Shown piece after piece: positions 1-7,996 of a DNA stretch of 33,891 nt. The stretch is from the NCBI GenBank assembly GCA_028868535.1, contig JAGWUH010000037.1, positions 1 through 33,891 on the forward strand. The letters run 5' to 3'. Position 1 is the first letter of the stretch. Every line of letters begins with the position of its first letter. The notes below the pieces were generated by a model, which saw nothing but the letters and a program-made list of their open reading frames with translations, searched no databases and was not told the origin of the DNA. Both the position numbers and the translations under genes were made by a program. This stretch comes from Sphingomonadales bacterium (lineage in GTDB: Bacteria > Pseudomonadota > Alphaproteobacteria > Sphingomonadales > Sphingomonadaceae).

Positions 1-2
1 GT

Positions 3-35
3 TGGGTCGAGCTGGTTGTGATGCGTGAACACTAG
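3..35 (+). CDS. possible 3' end of an upstream coding region
   Basis: An open frame enters the window from the left edge and reads WVELVVMREH before a TAG at 33-35. The codons look ordinary for this genome (GTC, GAG, CTG, GTG), so this may be the last ten residues of a real gene. It is too short to identify. The other two forward frames also close within 30 bases, so the choice of frame is uncertain. Confidence 0.25.
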   Translation, partial: WVELVVMREH

Positions 36-389
36 CCAGCCGGTCGCGAAGAAGCAGTTCCAGCTGTCCCGCACCAACGTGCGGATGGATCGGTCCCTCA
101 AACCCCCATCCGCCAGGCAGGACGCCCCGACGCCGGCCTGAAATTGCCCGCGTTTTGCCCCGGCGTTACGTCGCATTCGCCAGCGGCCGGATTTCCGCGC
201 CCGGCTTCGGCCGGAGGCAGCCACCTGCCAACCCGCATGCACTTCCCGCGCTAAATCCCCCCAGTTCCCGCAAAACTCGAAAATCGTCGCAGGCCTCGCG
301 CGGCTCGTCGCGCCGCCGTTGTCGCAATCCGCCGTCTGGTTAAGCATATCTTGGCAATCGGGGGATATCTCGGGGTCGTGCGAACAGGA
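36..389. other. intergenic region, no gene seen
   Basis: About 350 bases without a convincing reading frame. The short frames here are arginine- and proline-rich translations typical of non-coding high-GC DNA. The last 60 bases before the beta-lactamase-like gene are less GC-rich and probably hold its promoter, but no clear -35/-10 pair can be named. I see no RNA gene. Confidence 0.5.
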
Positions 390-1421
390 ATGAAGACAAC
401 CTGGATAAGTGCGCTCGCGCTCGCGGGCGCGGTGATCGCGCCTTTGCCGGCCGCGGCCGATGAACTGCAACGCGCCTTCGACGACGTGTTCGGCAACGCC
501 CCCGCGACGCCGCGCGCGCCGCAGTACGCCACGCCCGGCCAGCCGCGCGGCTTCACCGTCCCGCGCACCCCGGCCAGCCCGTTCGAATACCAGCTCGCCT
601 CGCTCGCCAGTCCGGCGCAGGGCCGCATCGGCGTCGCCGCGCTCGATCTCACCTCGGGTCGGGAGGTCGCCGTGCTCGGCGATCAGCCGTTCCCGCTGGC
701 CAGCACCGGCAAGATCGCCATCGTCGCCACCTTCCTCGAAGGCGTCGATCAGGGCCGCTATCACCTCGACGACATGTACCCGCTGATGCTGCCGCTCCCC
801 TCGCGCAAACTCGACGGGCCGCGCGCCCCGGTGCGCCAGGGCACGATGCTGCCCGCACAGACCCTGATCAACCTCGCCCTCGAACGCAGCGACAACCACG
901 CCACCGACGCCATCCTCGCCGCGATCGGCGGTCCGCCGGCGGTCGATCGCTGGCTGCGCAAGGTCGGCATGGCCGGCATCCACCTCGATCGCGACATCGC
1001 CACGCTGGTCCGCGATGACGGCATCGTCAATCCGGCCACCACGATCGACGTCCGCGACAGCACCACGCCGCTGGCGATGGTGCGCCTGCTCGCCGGGCTC
1101 TACCAGGGCGAATGGCTCAGCACGCAAAGCCGCGACGTGCTGTTCGCCGCGATGGCGCGCTGCGCCACCGGCATCCGCCGCATGAAGGCCGGCGTCCCGG
1201 GGGAAGCATTGGTCGGCCACAAGACCGGCACGCTCGCCAACACCTCCAGCGACGTCGGCATCATCCGCACCGCCGAAGGCCGCACCCTCGCAGTGGCGAT
1301 CTACGTCACCGGCCAGGGCAATCGCCCCGGCCGCGAGGCCCGCATCGCCAGCATCGCGCGCGGCATCTACGAAGGCTATCGTCCGGCTACCCAGATGGCC
1401 GGCAACGAAGTCTCGCGCTGA
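390..1421 (+). CDS. class A beta-lactamase-like serine hydrolase, exported
   Basis: A 343-residue secreted serine hydrolase of the class A beta-lactamase/transpeptidase fold, which would act on beta-lactams or peptidoglycan-like substrates in the periplasm. The ATG at 390 is chosen because it opens a typical signal peptide (MKTTW, hydrophobic core, cleavage after an AAA near residue 23); an upstream TTG would bury that signal. The active-site set is visible: STGK at 105-108 (nucleophile Ser105, Lys108), SDN at 167-169 and KTG at 278-280. The omega loop ends in VRDSTTP, like the RDTTxP of class A enzymes. Counting back from that motif, the general-base Glu166 position is occupied by Asp210, with Asn214 at the Asn170 position, and the loop is longer than in TEM. 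Hydrolytic efficiency against beta-lactams is therefore uncertain. The gene stands alone. Confidence 0.85.
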   Translation: MKTTWISALALAGAVIAPLPAAADELQRAFDDVFGNAPATPRAPQYATPGQPRGFTVPRTPASPFEYQLASLASPAQGRIGVAALDLTSGREVAVLGDQPFPLASTGKIAIVATFLEGVDQGRYHLDDMYPLMLPLPSRKLDGPRAPVRQGTMLPAQTLINLALERSDNHATDAILAAIGGPPAVDRWLRKVGMAGIHLDRDIATLVRDDGIVNPATTIDVRDSTTPLAMVRLLAGLYQGEWLSTQSRDVLFAAMARCATGIRRMKAGVPGEALVGHKTGTLANTSSDVGIIRTAEGRTLAVAIYVTGQGNRPGREARIASIARGIYEGYRPATQMAGNEVSR

Positions 1422-1549
1422 GGCCGCTCCCGACGACCGATCGCTGAACCGCCGCCGCGCCGCTTCCGGCGCCGCCGGCGGCTGTCCCCGTTCCAGCCGC
1501 GCCGGGGCCGGCATCACCCCCGCCGTGCGGGCCGCCATCCGTCCCGGGC

Positions 1550-1582
1550 AAAAGAAAAGGCGCGCGGGTTACCCCGCGCGCC
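1550..1582 (-). terminator. intrinsic terminator of the small lipoprotein gene
   Basis: A perfect 10-bp GC-only stem (GGCGCGCGGG at 1559-1568, its complement at 1573-1582) closes a 4-base loop. Read on the minus strand it is followed by TTTTCTTTTG (1558-1550). It lies about 30 bases past the lipoprotein stop, so it most likely ends that transcript. A dedicated strong terminator suggests a monocistronic, well-expressed gene. Confidence 0.85.
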
Positions 1583-1613
1583 CAATCTGTCGCAATCTGC
1601 GCGAAGCGCGAGA

Positions 1614-1847
1614 TTACTTGCTGGCGGCTTCCGAAGCAGCCGAGGCAGCCGAACCGGCTTCCGAAGCAGCCGAGGTCGCGGCCGAAGCGGCGGTGTCGGC
1701 AGCCGAAGCGGCGGTGTCAGCAGCCGAAGCGGCGGTGTCAGCAGCCGAAGCAGCCGAATCGGTCGAAGCAGCTTCTTCCTTCTTGCCGCAGGCCGAGAGG
1801 GTCAGAGCAGCGCCGGCAACGGCGGCAGCGAGAATGATCTTGCGCAT
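1614..1847 (-). CDS. small alanine-zipper lipoprotein (Lpp-like architecture)
   Basis: A 77-residue lipoprotein precursor. MRKII with a hydrophobic core and the lipobox LSAC (17-20) forms a type II signal peptide with Cys20 as the lipidated residue; Gly at +2 favours outer-membrane sorting. The mature part is 58 residues: a short charged GKKEE segment, then six uninterrupted heptads (residues 34-75) of the form SxAxxAA, then Ser-Lys at the C terminus. Ala occupies both coiled-coil core positions in every heptad. E. coli Lpp also has a 58-residue mature form, heptads and a C-terminal lysine that is linked to peptidoglycan. A periplasmic alanine-zipper tethering outer membrane to wall is my inference; sequence identity to Lpp is not claimed. 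The start follows from the signal peptide. The gene has its own terminator and is divergent from polA. Confidence 0.85.
   Translation of the reverse strand: MRKIILAAAVAGAALTLSACGKKEEAASTDSAASAADTAASAADTAASAADTAASAATSAASEAGSAASAASEAASK
1686..1748 (-). repeat. three 21-bp tandem repeats inside the lipoprotein gene
   Basis: Three head-to-tail 21-base units, nearly identical at the DNA level, encode SAADTAA three times (residues 34-54). Each unit equals one coiled-coil heptad, so loss or gain of a unit would keep both the reading frame and the heptad register. Diverged units continue downstream to residue 75. Confidence 0.85.
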
Positions 1848-1957
1848 GTATGGTATTCCTTGAACAGCGAGTGGACCACGCGCGATACGCCCCCAAATCC
1901 GTTGGTCGAACCCACGGAGCGCCCGAGCGGAAAGCCTACCGCATGAGTAGACTTCGC

Positions 1958-1980
1958 GCGTCAATTAATCACCTTGACGC
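1958..1980. promoter_or_regulatory. symmetric dyad carrying divergent -35-like elements
   Basis: GCGTCAA, nine AT-rich bases, then TTGACGC: a perfect 7-bp dyad in the 280-base region between the lipoprotein gene and polA. Each arm contains TTGACG in the direction of one of the two genes. It could be two back-to-back promoter elements or an operator site controlling both genes. Confidence 0.45.
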
Positions 1981-2000
1981 AACGATGCAAGCGCTAGTCG
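1974..2000 (+). promoter_or_regulatory. candidate housekeeping promoter for polA
   Basis: TTGACGC (1974-1980), 12 bases, then GCTAGTCG (1993-2000). This resembles the Caulobacter housekeeping consensus TTGACGS-N10-14-GCTANAWC, with a full -35 and a partial -10 match. It lies 130 bases before the polA start. Confidence 0.35.
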
Positions 2001-2129
2001 CGCAATCTGTCGTATGCACACGCATTTCCGCAGCCGCGCGGGGCCGGCAAGGGACGGCCGGAGCCCGGCTTGCCGGGTTTTTGCGGGGCCACGCTTTCCC
2101 CGCCCGTCGCAAGATTCTATGGCGGGAGC

Positions 2130-4982
2130 ATGGCAAGTTCGCGTCAGCATCTCTACCTGGTCGATGGATCGGCCTACATCTTCCGCGCCTATCACCGGCT
2201 GCCGCCGCTGACCAATCCGCAGGGCGTGCCGGTCGGCGCGGTCTATGGCTACACGACGATGCTGTGGAAGCTGGCGGACGACCTGCACAAGGCCGACGGC
2301 CCGACGCACCTGGCCGTGATCCTCGACAAGGCCGGCACCTCGTTCCGCAACGCCCTGTATGACCAGTACAAGGCGAACCGGCCCCCCCCGCCCGAGGACC
2401 TGGTGCCCCAGTTCCCGCTGATCCGCGACGCCACGCGCGCCTTTTCGCTGCCGTGCATCGAGGAGGACGATCTCGAGGCGGACGACCTCATCGCCTCCTA
2501 CGCCCGCGCCGCCACCGCGCGCGGCTGGGACGTGACGATCGTCTCGTCCGACAAGGACCTGATGCAGCTGGTTGGCACCTGCGCCGAAGGTGGCGGCTGC
2601 GTCGACATGCTCGACACCATGAAGAACCTCAGGATCGACATCCCGGAGGTCGTCGAGAAGTTCGGCGTCCCGCCGGAGAAGGTCGGCGACGTGCTGGCGC
2701 TGATGGGCGATTCGGTCGACAACGTCCCCGGCATCCGCGGCATCGGCCCCAAGACGGCGACCAGGCTGATCCAGGAGCACGGCGACCTGGAAGCGGCGCT
2801 GGCGGCGGCGCCGGCGATGAAGGCGGGCAAGCTGCGCGACAGCCTGATCGAGCAGGCGGAGATGGCGCGGCTGTCGCGCCGGCTGGTGGCGCTGAAGGAG
2901 GATTGCGAACTGCCGCTGCCGCTGGAGGCGTTCGAACTCTCGGCCATCCCGCCCGATCCGCTGGCGGCGTTCCTGTCGACGCACGGCTTCACCAGCCTGC
3001 TCAAGCGGCTGGGGGTCGGCGCGGGCAGCCCGGAGCGCGCGACCCAGCTGCACCCGGCCAAGCCGGTCACGCCCGGGGCCGCCCCGATCGTCGGCGGCAG
3101 CCGCCAGCCCTTGCCGGAAATGCCGGCGATCGATCGCGCCGCCTATGAATGCGTGCAGACCGAGGAGGCGCTGGCGCGCTGGATCGAGCGCGCGTTCGCG
3201 GCGCGGGTCGTCGCGGTCGATACCGAGACCTCGATGCTCGACGCGATGCAGGCGGAACTGGCGGGGATCAGCCTGGCCGTGGGGCCGAACGAGGCGTGCT
3301 ATATCCCGCTGGGCCACGGCGGCAGCGACATGTTCGCCGAAAAGCCCCCCCAGGTCGACGCGGCCCGCGCGCTGGACATGCTCAAGCCGCTGCTCGAGAG
3401 CGAGGCCGTGCTCAAGGTCGGGCAGAACATCAAATACGATCTCAACATCCTGTCCCGCAACGGCATCTCGGTCGGCCCGATCGACGATACCATGGTGATG
3501 AGCTTCGACCTCGACGCCGGCCGTGCCGAGGACATGGCCGGCCACGGCATGGACGCGCTGGCGCAGCGCCACCTCGGCCACACCACGCTGACCTTCAAGG
3601 ACATCTGCGGCACCGGCAAGAAGGCGATCCCGTTCGGCGAGGTGCCGCTCGACCGGGCGACGCAGTACGCGGCCGAGGACGCGGACGTGACCTGGCGGCT
3701 GCACGCGGCCCTGAAGCCCCGTCTCGCCGATGAGCAGGCGACGCGAATCTACGAGCGCGTCGACCGCCCGCTGATCGCGGTGGTGGCGGAGATGGAGCGC
3801 CACGGCATCCGCGTCGATCGCGAACGGCTGGCCGGGCTCTCCGCCGAGTTCGCGACGCAGATCGCCGCGCTCGAAGCCCAGATCCACGAGCGTGCCGGCA
3901 TGGCGTTCACCATCGGCAGTCCCAAGCAGCTCGGCGACGTGCTGTTCGACAAGCTCGGCCTCAAGGGCGGCAAGAAGGGCAAGACCGGGCAGTATTCGAC
4001 CGACCAGTCGGTGCTGGAGGCGCTGGCGGCGCAGCCGGAGAGCGGCGCCGGCGGCGAGGTGGCGCGCCTGGTGCTCGAATGGCGGCAACTGGCCAAGCTG
4101 CGCTCGACCTATACCGAGGCGCTGCAGGCGGCGATCAACCCGCGCACCGAACGCGTGCACACCAGCTACAGCCTGGTCGGCGCGCAGACCGGCCGCCTGT
4201 CCTCGACCGAACCGAACCTGCAGAACATCCCGATCCGCACCGAGATCGGCCGCCAGATCCGCGACTGCTTCGTGGCGGAGCCCGGCAACGTGCTGCTGGC
4301 GGCGGACTATTCGCAGATCGAGCTGCGGCTGGCCGCGCACATGGCCGACGTGCCGGCGCTGAAGGAAGCCTTCGCGCTGGGACAGGACATCCACGCGCGC
4401 ACCGCCGAGGAGCTGTTCGGCACCGTCGACCGCGACACCCGCGGGCGCGCCAAGACGATCAACTTCGCGATCCTCTACGGCATCTCGCGCTGGGGGCTGG
4501 CAACCCGGCTGGGGACGACGCCCGACGAGGCGCAGGCGATGATCGACCGCTATTTCGAGCGTTTCCCCGGCATCCAGCGCTATATCCACGAGACGCTCGA
4601 GGCGGTGCGCGAGCGCGGCTATTCGCTGACGCTGTTCGGACGCAAGTGCTGGTTCCCGCGGATCAACTCGAAGAACCAGGCCGAGCGCCAGGGCAGCGAG
4701 CGCGCGGCGATCAACGCGCCGATCCAGGGCACCAGCGCCGACATCATCAAGCGGGCGATGGCGCGGATGGGGCCGGCGCTGCGCGACGCCGGGCTGAATG
4801 GCACGCGGATGCTGCTGCAGGTGCATGACGAACTGGTGTTCGAGGTGCCCGAGGGCGAAGTCGCGGCGGCGCGGCCGGTGATCCACGCGGTGATGGCGGG
4901 CGCGGCGCTGCCGGCCGTGACGCTCGACGTCGAGCTCGGCATCGAGATCGGCACCGGCGCCAGCTGGGGCGCCGCGCATTGA
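2130..4982 (+). CDS. polA: DNA polymerase I
   Basis: A 950-residue family A DNA polymerase for gap filling, Okazaki-primer removal and repair. All three domains are present. The N-terminal 5' nuclease has LVDGSAYIFRAYHR, EADDLIASYA, SSDKDLMQLV and the helix-hairpin GDSVDNVPGIRGIGPKTA. The 3'-5' proofreading domain is intact, with the DxE of Exo I at Asp364/Glu366, NIKYD for Exo II and YAAED for Exo III. The polymerase has motif A DYSQIE (Asp726), motif B with Lys775 (KTINFAILYG) and motif C VHDE (Asp900). The ATG at 2130 is preferred over an upstream ATG at 2070 because the conserved nuclease begins right after it and GGGAG lies just upstream. It is slightly longer than E. coli Pol I (928). 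Confidence 0.97.
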   Translation: MASSRQHLYLVDGSAYIFRAYHRLPPLTNPQGVPVGAVYGYTTMLWKLADDLHKADGPTHLAVILDKAGTSFRNALYDQYKANRPPPPEDLVPQFPLIRDATRAFSLPCIEEDDLEADDLIASYARAATARGWDVTIVSSDKDLMQLVGTCAEGGGCVDMLDTMKNLRIDIPEVVEKFGVPPEKVGDVLALMGDSVDNVPGIRGIGPKTATRLIQEHGDLEAALAAAPAMKAGKLRDSLIEQAEMARLSRRLVALKEDCELPLPLEAFELSAIPPDPLAAFLSTHGFTSLLKRLGVGAGSPERATQLHPAKPVTPGAAPIVGGSRQPLPEMPAIDRAAYECVQTEEALARWIERAFAARVVAVDTETSMLDAMQAELAGISLAVGPNEACYIPLGHGGSDMFAEKPPQVDAARALDMLKPLLESEAVLKVGQNIKYDLNILSRNGISVGPIDDTMVMSFDLDAGRAEDMAGHGMDALAQRHLGHTTLTFKDICGTGKKAIPFGEVPLDRATQYAAEDADVTWRLHAALKPRLADEQATRIYERVDRPLIAVVAEMERHGIRVDRERLAGLSAEFATQIAALEAQIHERAGMAFTIGSPKQLGDVLFDKLGLKGGKKGKTGQYSTDQSVLEALAAQPESGAGGEVARLVLEWRQLAKLRSTYTEALQAAINPRTERVHTSYSLVGAQTGRLSSTEPNLQNIPIRTEIGRQIRDCFVAEPGNVLLAADYSQIELRLAAHMADVPALKEAFALGQDIHARTAEELFGTVDRDTRGRAKTINFAILYGISRWGLATRLGTTPDEAQAMIDRYFERFPGIQRYIHETLEAVRERGYSLTLFGRKCWFPRINSKNQAERQGSERAAINAPIQGTSADIIKRAMARMGPALRDAGLNGTRMLLQVHDELVFEVPEGEVAAARPVIHAVMAGAALPAVTLDVELGIEIGTGASWGAAH

Positions 4983-5046
4983 ACCGGTTCAGGTGCGGGC
5001 AAGCGCATCGGTTGCAGGGCGTGGCGCCGTGGCCACGACCGGAACG

Positions 5047-6177
5047 ATGATGCACCTGGACCCTCTTTCGCCGCCGGCGCTAGAAGCCTCGCTGAAGGCG
5101 GCGGCCATCCACCTGCCGCTGCCCAGGTCGCCGATCTCGCCCGACGACCTGCCGACCTCGGACGAGCTCTGGCACTGGTCCGGCCGGCTGACTCACGCCT
5201 CGCTGGCGGCGGGCATCGCCGTGATTTTCGCGCTGGCGTTCCATGGGCTGGTGTTCTTCGCATTGCGGCGGCTGGCGCGGCGCTCCGACGCGGTGGCCGA
5301 TTCGGTGGCGGTGGCACAGCTGAACCAGCCGGTGCGCTGGTCGCTGGTGGCAATGGCGATTTCCGGGGCGACCGAGAGCGACCGGCTGGTCGCGCACCTG
5401 TGGAGCCTGGCCAGTCCGTTCATCGTGCCGGCGCTGATCGGCTGGATGATCTATGCGCTGATGCTGGTGCTGACGCATGTCGCGCAGGTCCACGTCGGGC
5501 TCGACGACGTCGCCGCCGACTCGCGGCGGCGGCGGACGCGGATCACGATCCTGTCGCGGCTCGCCAGCTTCCTGATCGTGCTTGTGACGATCGCGCTGAT
5601 GATGCTGGGCATTCCCGGCGTGCGCCACATCGGCGCGACGCTGATCGCCTCGGCCGGGATCATGGGCCTCGCCGTCGGCGCGGCAGCGCAGCCGGCGCTG
5701 AAATCGCTGATCGCCGGCATCCAGATCGCGTTGACCGAGCCGGTGCGCATCGACGACGTCGTGGTGGTCGACGGCGAGACCGGGCGCGTCGAGGACATCC
5801 GCCTCAGCTACCTCGTCATCCGTACCCCGGACGAGCGCCGGGTGATCGTGCCCACCACCAAGTTCCTCGAGGCGAGCTTCCAGAACTGGACCCGCGTCGG
5901 CGGGATCACCGGGCACGTCGTGCTGCCGATCATGCCGGGCTTCGAGGTCGCGCCGATCCGCGAGGCGTTCCTGGCGAAGCTGGCGAAGCGCAAGGAGTGG
6001 GACGGCCGCACCGGCAAGCTGCAGGTGGTGGAAGCGCGCGTCGGCTCGGTCGAGCTGCGGCTGATGATGAGCGCGCCCGACCCGTCGCAACTGGCCGACC
6101 TGCGGTTCGCCATGCGCGAGGCGATGCTCGACTGGCTGCGGTGCGAGATGCCCGACGCGCTGTGCATGACGACCTGA
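5047..6177 (+). CDS. MscS-family mechanosensitive ion channel
   Basis: A 376-residue inner-membrane protein of the small-conductance mechanosensitive channel family, which releases solutes on hypo-osmotic shock. Several hydrophobic helices in the first 200 residues precede the signature pore helix and beta domain: an Ala/Gly-rich pore stretch (AGIMGLAVGAAAQPALKS), then ALTEPVRIDDVVVVDGETG, followed by RVEDIRLSYLVIRTPDERR and a motif ending VPTTKFLEASFQNWTR. The C-terminal alpha/beta cytoplasmic domain follows. The start is uncertain: two adjacent ATGs at 5047/5050 are chosen, but a GTG at 4993, only 10 bases after polA, would add 18 residues. Close spacing suggests co-transcription with polA. 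The specific ion or gating behaviour cannot be read from the sequence. Confidence 0.9.
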   Translation: MMHLDPLSPPALEASLKAAAIHLPLPRSPISPDDLPTSDELWHWSGRLTHASLAAGIAVIFALAFHGLVFFALRRLARRSDAVADSVAVAQLNQPVRWSLVAMAISGATESDRLVAHLWSLASPFIVPALIGWMIYALMLVLTHVAQVHVGLDDVAADSRRRRTRITILSRLASFLIVLVTIALMMLGIPGVRHIGATLIASAGIMGLAVGAAAQPALKSLIAGIQIALTEPVRIDDVVVVDGETGRVEDIRLSYLVIRTPDERRVIVPTTKFLEASFQNWTRVGGITGHVVLPIMPGFEVAPIREAFLAKLAKRKEWDGRTGKLQVVEARVGSVELRLMMSAPDPSQLADLRFAMREAMLDWLRCEMPDALCMTT

Positions 6178-6477
6178 GATACCCGGCGCCGGCGCTTCGT
6201 GCTGCCGGCAAGAAAAAGGCCCGATCGTTGCCGACCGGGCCTGAAAGTTTTGGGAGAGGATGCCTGAAAGGCAGGTTCTGTATCCAGCGAATCGCCTTTT
6301 TGTGCAAGTGCGAAAAAGCCGTTACCGATTGCAAAAATCGCAATCCGCTCTCCAGATTTCGGCAAGCTCCTGAAAATCAGTGCGGAAACTGCGTATCGTT
6401 CCGTGGCTCCGGCTCAGGGCAGGAACCCATCGGCAGGGCGATGCTGCACCGCAAGGCGAGCCCGGTTGGGCAGGGGG
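6178..6477. other. intergenic region, relatively AT-rich, function unknown
   Basis: Three hundred bases between the MscS channel and the universal stress protein. The part from 6243 to 6400 is noticeably richer in A/T than the surroundings and contains runs such as CTTTTTG and GAAAAAG and a small dyad around 6331-6348 (GATTGC / GCAATC). The minus-strand terminator at its left end implies that transcription from the usp gene, or from a start within this region, crosses it leftwards. No protein gene is supported. Confidence 0.45.
6211..6242 (-). terminator. intrinsic terminator with GCAA tetraloop
   Basis: On the minus strand AGGCCCG-GTCG, loop GCAA, CGAT-CGGGCCT gives an 11-bp stem (one G-U pair) capped by a GNRA loop, followed by TTTTCTT. 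The T-run makes the minus strand the better direction. On the plus strand the stem is followed by GAAAGTTTT, so it could also help terminate the channel transcript. Confidence 0.8.
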
Positions 6478-7260
6478 TCAATGCGCGAGGAGCAGCGCCG
6501 GCCCGTCCTGCTGCTCGAGGAAGTGGCGCGTGACGCCGCCGAACAGGTATTCGCGCATGCGGCTGCGGCCATAGGCCCCCATCACCAGCAGGTCCCCGCC
6601 GAGGCGCCGCACCGCGGCCGCCAGCGTCTCCTCGGTCGAGCCGGCGCGCTGGACTTCCTCGAACGCGGCCTTGACGCCGTGCCGCGACAGGTACTCCAGC
6701 GCACCCGTGGCGGGAAAACCACCGGCCTTCTCGGTGACCGAGAGCAAGGTCACCTCCTCGGCGAGGCCGAGCAGTGGCAGCGCCGCGCGCAGCGCCCCCG
6801 CCGATTCGTTGCCGCCGTCCCAGCCGACGCAGACGCGCGCGGGCGGCATGGGCGCGGCGTGATCGAGCGGGGCCAGCAGGACCGGGCACCGCGTCGCCAG
6901 CGCGACCTCGCCGGCGATCTCGCTGCCTTTCGAAAGCACGATGACATCGGCCAGGCGCGCGGCATCGGCCAGCGCATCGACGGGCTCGTCTTCCGAACGG
7001 ACGACGTTGAACGGCACGTCGTCGCGCCGCAGCCGGCCCTCGATTTCCGTCGCGAACGCGTCGTCGTTTTCCAGCGCCTCGCGGATCGCGTCGGTGGCGA
7101 CGAAGCTGCCGCCCATCGCATCAACCGACATGAACCGGGCGACCGGCGTATCGACGATGACCGTGACATGGCCCTCGACCGCGCGGGCCAGTGCCAGCGC
7201 GGTGTCGAGGCGGGCCGCCATGGCCGGCGAACGGTCCGCCAGAACGAGTATCGATCGCAT
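6478..7260 (-). CDS. universal stress protein, tandem Usp domains
   Basis: A 260-residue cytoplasmic protein with two universal-stress-protein folds in tandem. The first starts at MRSILVLADRSPAMAARLD; the second begins near residue 130 at RVCVGWDGGNES. The second domain ends with the nucleotide-binding pattern G-x2-G-x9-G (GAYGRSRMREYLFGG), typical of ATP-binding Usp proteins; the first domain lacks an obvious copy. The ATG at 7260 is chosen because it opens the domain and follows GGGAGACAGGCG, a good ribosome-binding site; an upstream start would add an unrelated 17-residue leader. It is divergent from the glutathione peroxidase gene, consistent with a stress-response neighbourhood. Its exact role is unknown. 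Confidence 0.9.
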   Translation of the reverse strand: MRSILVLADRSPAMAARLDTALALARAVEGHVTVIVDTPVARFMSVDAMGGSFVATDAIREALENDDAFATEIEGRLRRDDVPFNVVRSEDEPVDALADAARLADVIVLSKGSEIAGEVALATRCPVLLAPLDHAAPMPPARVCVGWDGGNESAGALRAALPLLGLAEEVTLLSVTEKAGGFPATGALEYLSRHGVKAAFEEVQRAGSTEETLAAAVRRLGGDLLVMGAYGRSRMREYLFGGVTRHFLEQQDGPALLLAH

Positions 7261-7435
7261 CGCCTGTCTCCCGACTGGCGCGGGCGACTCGGCCCGCGCT
7301 GCATTCTCCACGACCCTGCGATGCCAGCTTCGCGCGCGCCATGATCGAGGTCAACCCGGGTTGCCGGGCGCGTCGCGGCACGATAGCCATGGCGCCGAAT
7401 CCGAACGCCCCCATACGAACCAAGGGAGAATTTCA

Positions 7436-7984
7436 ATGGCCGCCGAACTCGCCGCGATTCCGCTGACCCGTCTCGACGGAACCCCCGACAGCCTGGCCAA
7501 CCACGCCGGCAACGTTCTCCTGGTCGTCAACGTCGCCAGCAAGTGCGGGCTGACGCCGCAGTACGAAGGGCTGGAAAAGCTCTACCGCCAGTTCAACGAC
7601 AAGGGCTTCGAGGTGCTGGGCTTCCCCGCCAACGATTTCGGGGCGCAGGAACCGGGAACCGATGACGAGATCGCGACGTTCTGTTCGGCGAACTATGGCG
7701 TCTCGTTTCCGATGTTCACCAAGGCCGACGTCACCGGGCCGGGCAAGCAGCCGCTTTACGCGGCGCTGACCGCGGCCCAGCCGACCAAGCAGGGCGATCC
7801 GGAAGCGTGGCGCGAGCGCCTGCGCGGCTATGGCATGACCCCGACCGAGGACCCGGACGTGCTGTGGAACTTCGAGAAGTTCCTGATCGGTCGCGATGGC
7901 AAGGTGGCGGGCCGGTTCGCGCCGGGCGTGGCGCCGGACGACGCGCTGCTGGTCGACGCCATCGCGGCGGAACTGGCGAAGTAA
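7436..7984 (+). CDS. glutathione peroxidase family thiol peroxidase
   Basis: A 182-residue peroxidase that reduces hydrogen peroxide or lipid peroxides. The catalytic tetrad is complete: Cys37 (NVASKCG), Gln71 (QEPG), Trp144 and Asn145 (LWNFEKFL). Cys83 (TFCSANYGVSFP) sits at the resolving-cysteine position of the two-cysteine, thioredoxin-dependent members, so thioredoxin may be the actual reductant rather than glutathione. There is no signal peptide, so the enzyme is cytoplasmic. The start follows AAGGGAG with good spacing. The next gene lies just downstream in the same frame and is probably co-transcribed, pairing a peroxidase with a diiron protein. Confidence 0.93.
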   Translation: MAAELAAIPLTRLDGTPDSLANHAGNVLLVVNVASKCGLTPQYEGLEKLYRQFNDKGFEVLGFPANDFGAQEPGTDDEIATFCSANYGVSFPMFTKADVTGPGKQPLYAALTAAQPTKQGDPEAWRERLRGYGMTPTEDPDVLWNFEKFLIGRDGKVAGRFAPGVAPDDALLVDAIAAELAK

Positions 7985-7996
7985 CGGAGAAAAGCG

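Noticed and set aside
1895..1925. tRNA T-arm-like sequence (GGTCGAACCC)
   Set aside because: No matching acceptor, D or anticodon arms can be built around it.
1965..4979. Very long open frame (about 1000 codons) antisense to polA
   Set aside because: It mirrors polA codon structure, has low-complexity Arg/Ala/Leu/His content and no recognisable domain. Such antisense frames are a by-product of high GC at third positions.
6260..6373. 37-codon ORF (MPERQVLYPANRLF...) preceded by GGGAGAGG
   Set aside because: The ribosome-binding-like sequence touches the ATG with no spacer and the peptide has no recognisable feature.
7500..7660. Missing catalytic Gln in glutathione peroxidase (ANDF instead of CNQF)
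   Set aside because: Counting from GPx4 shows the catalytic Gln is the one in QEP, which is present here as Gln71; the tetrad is complete.
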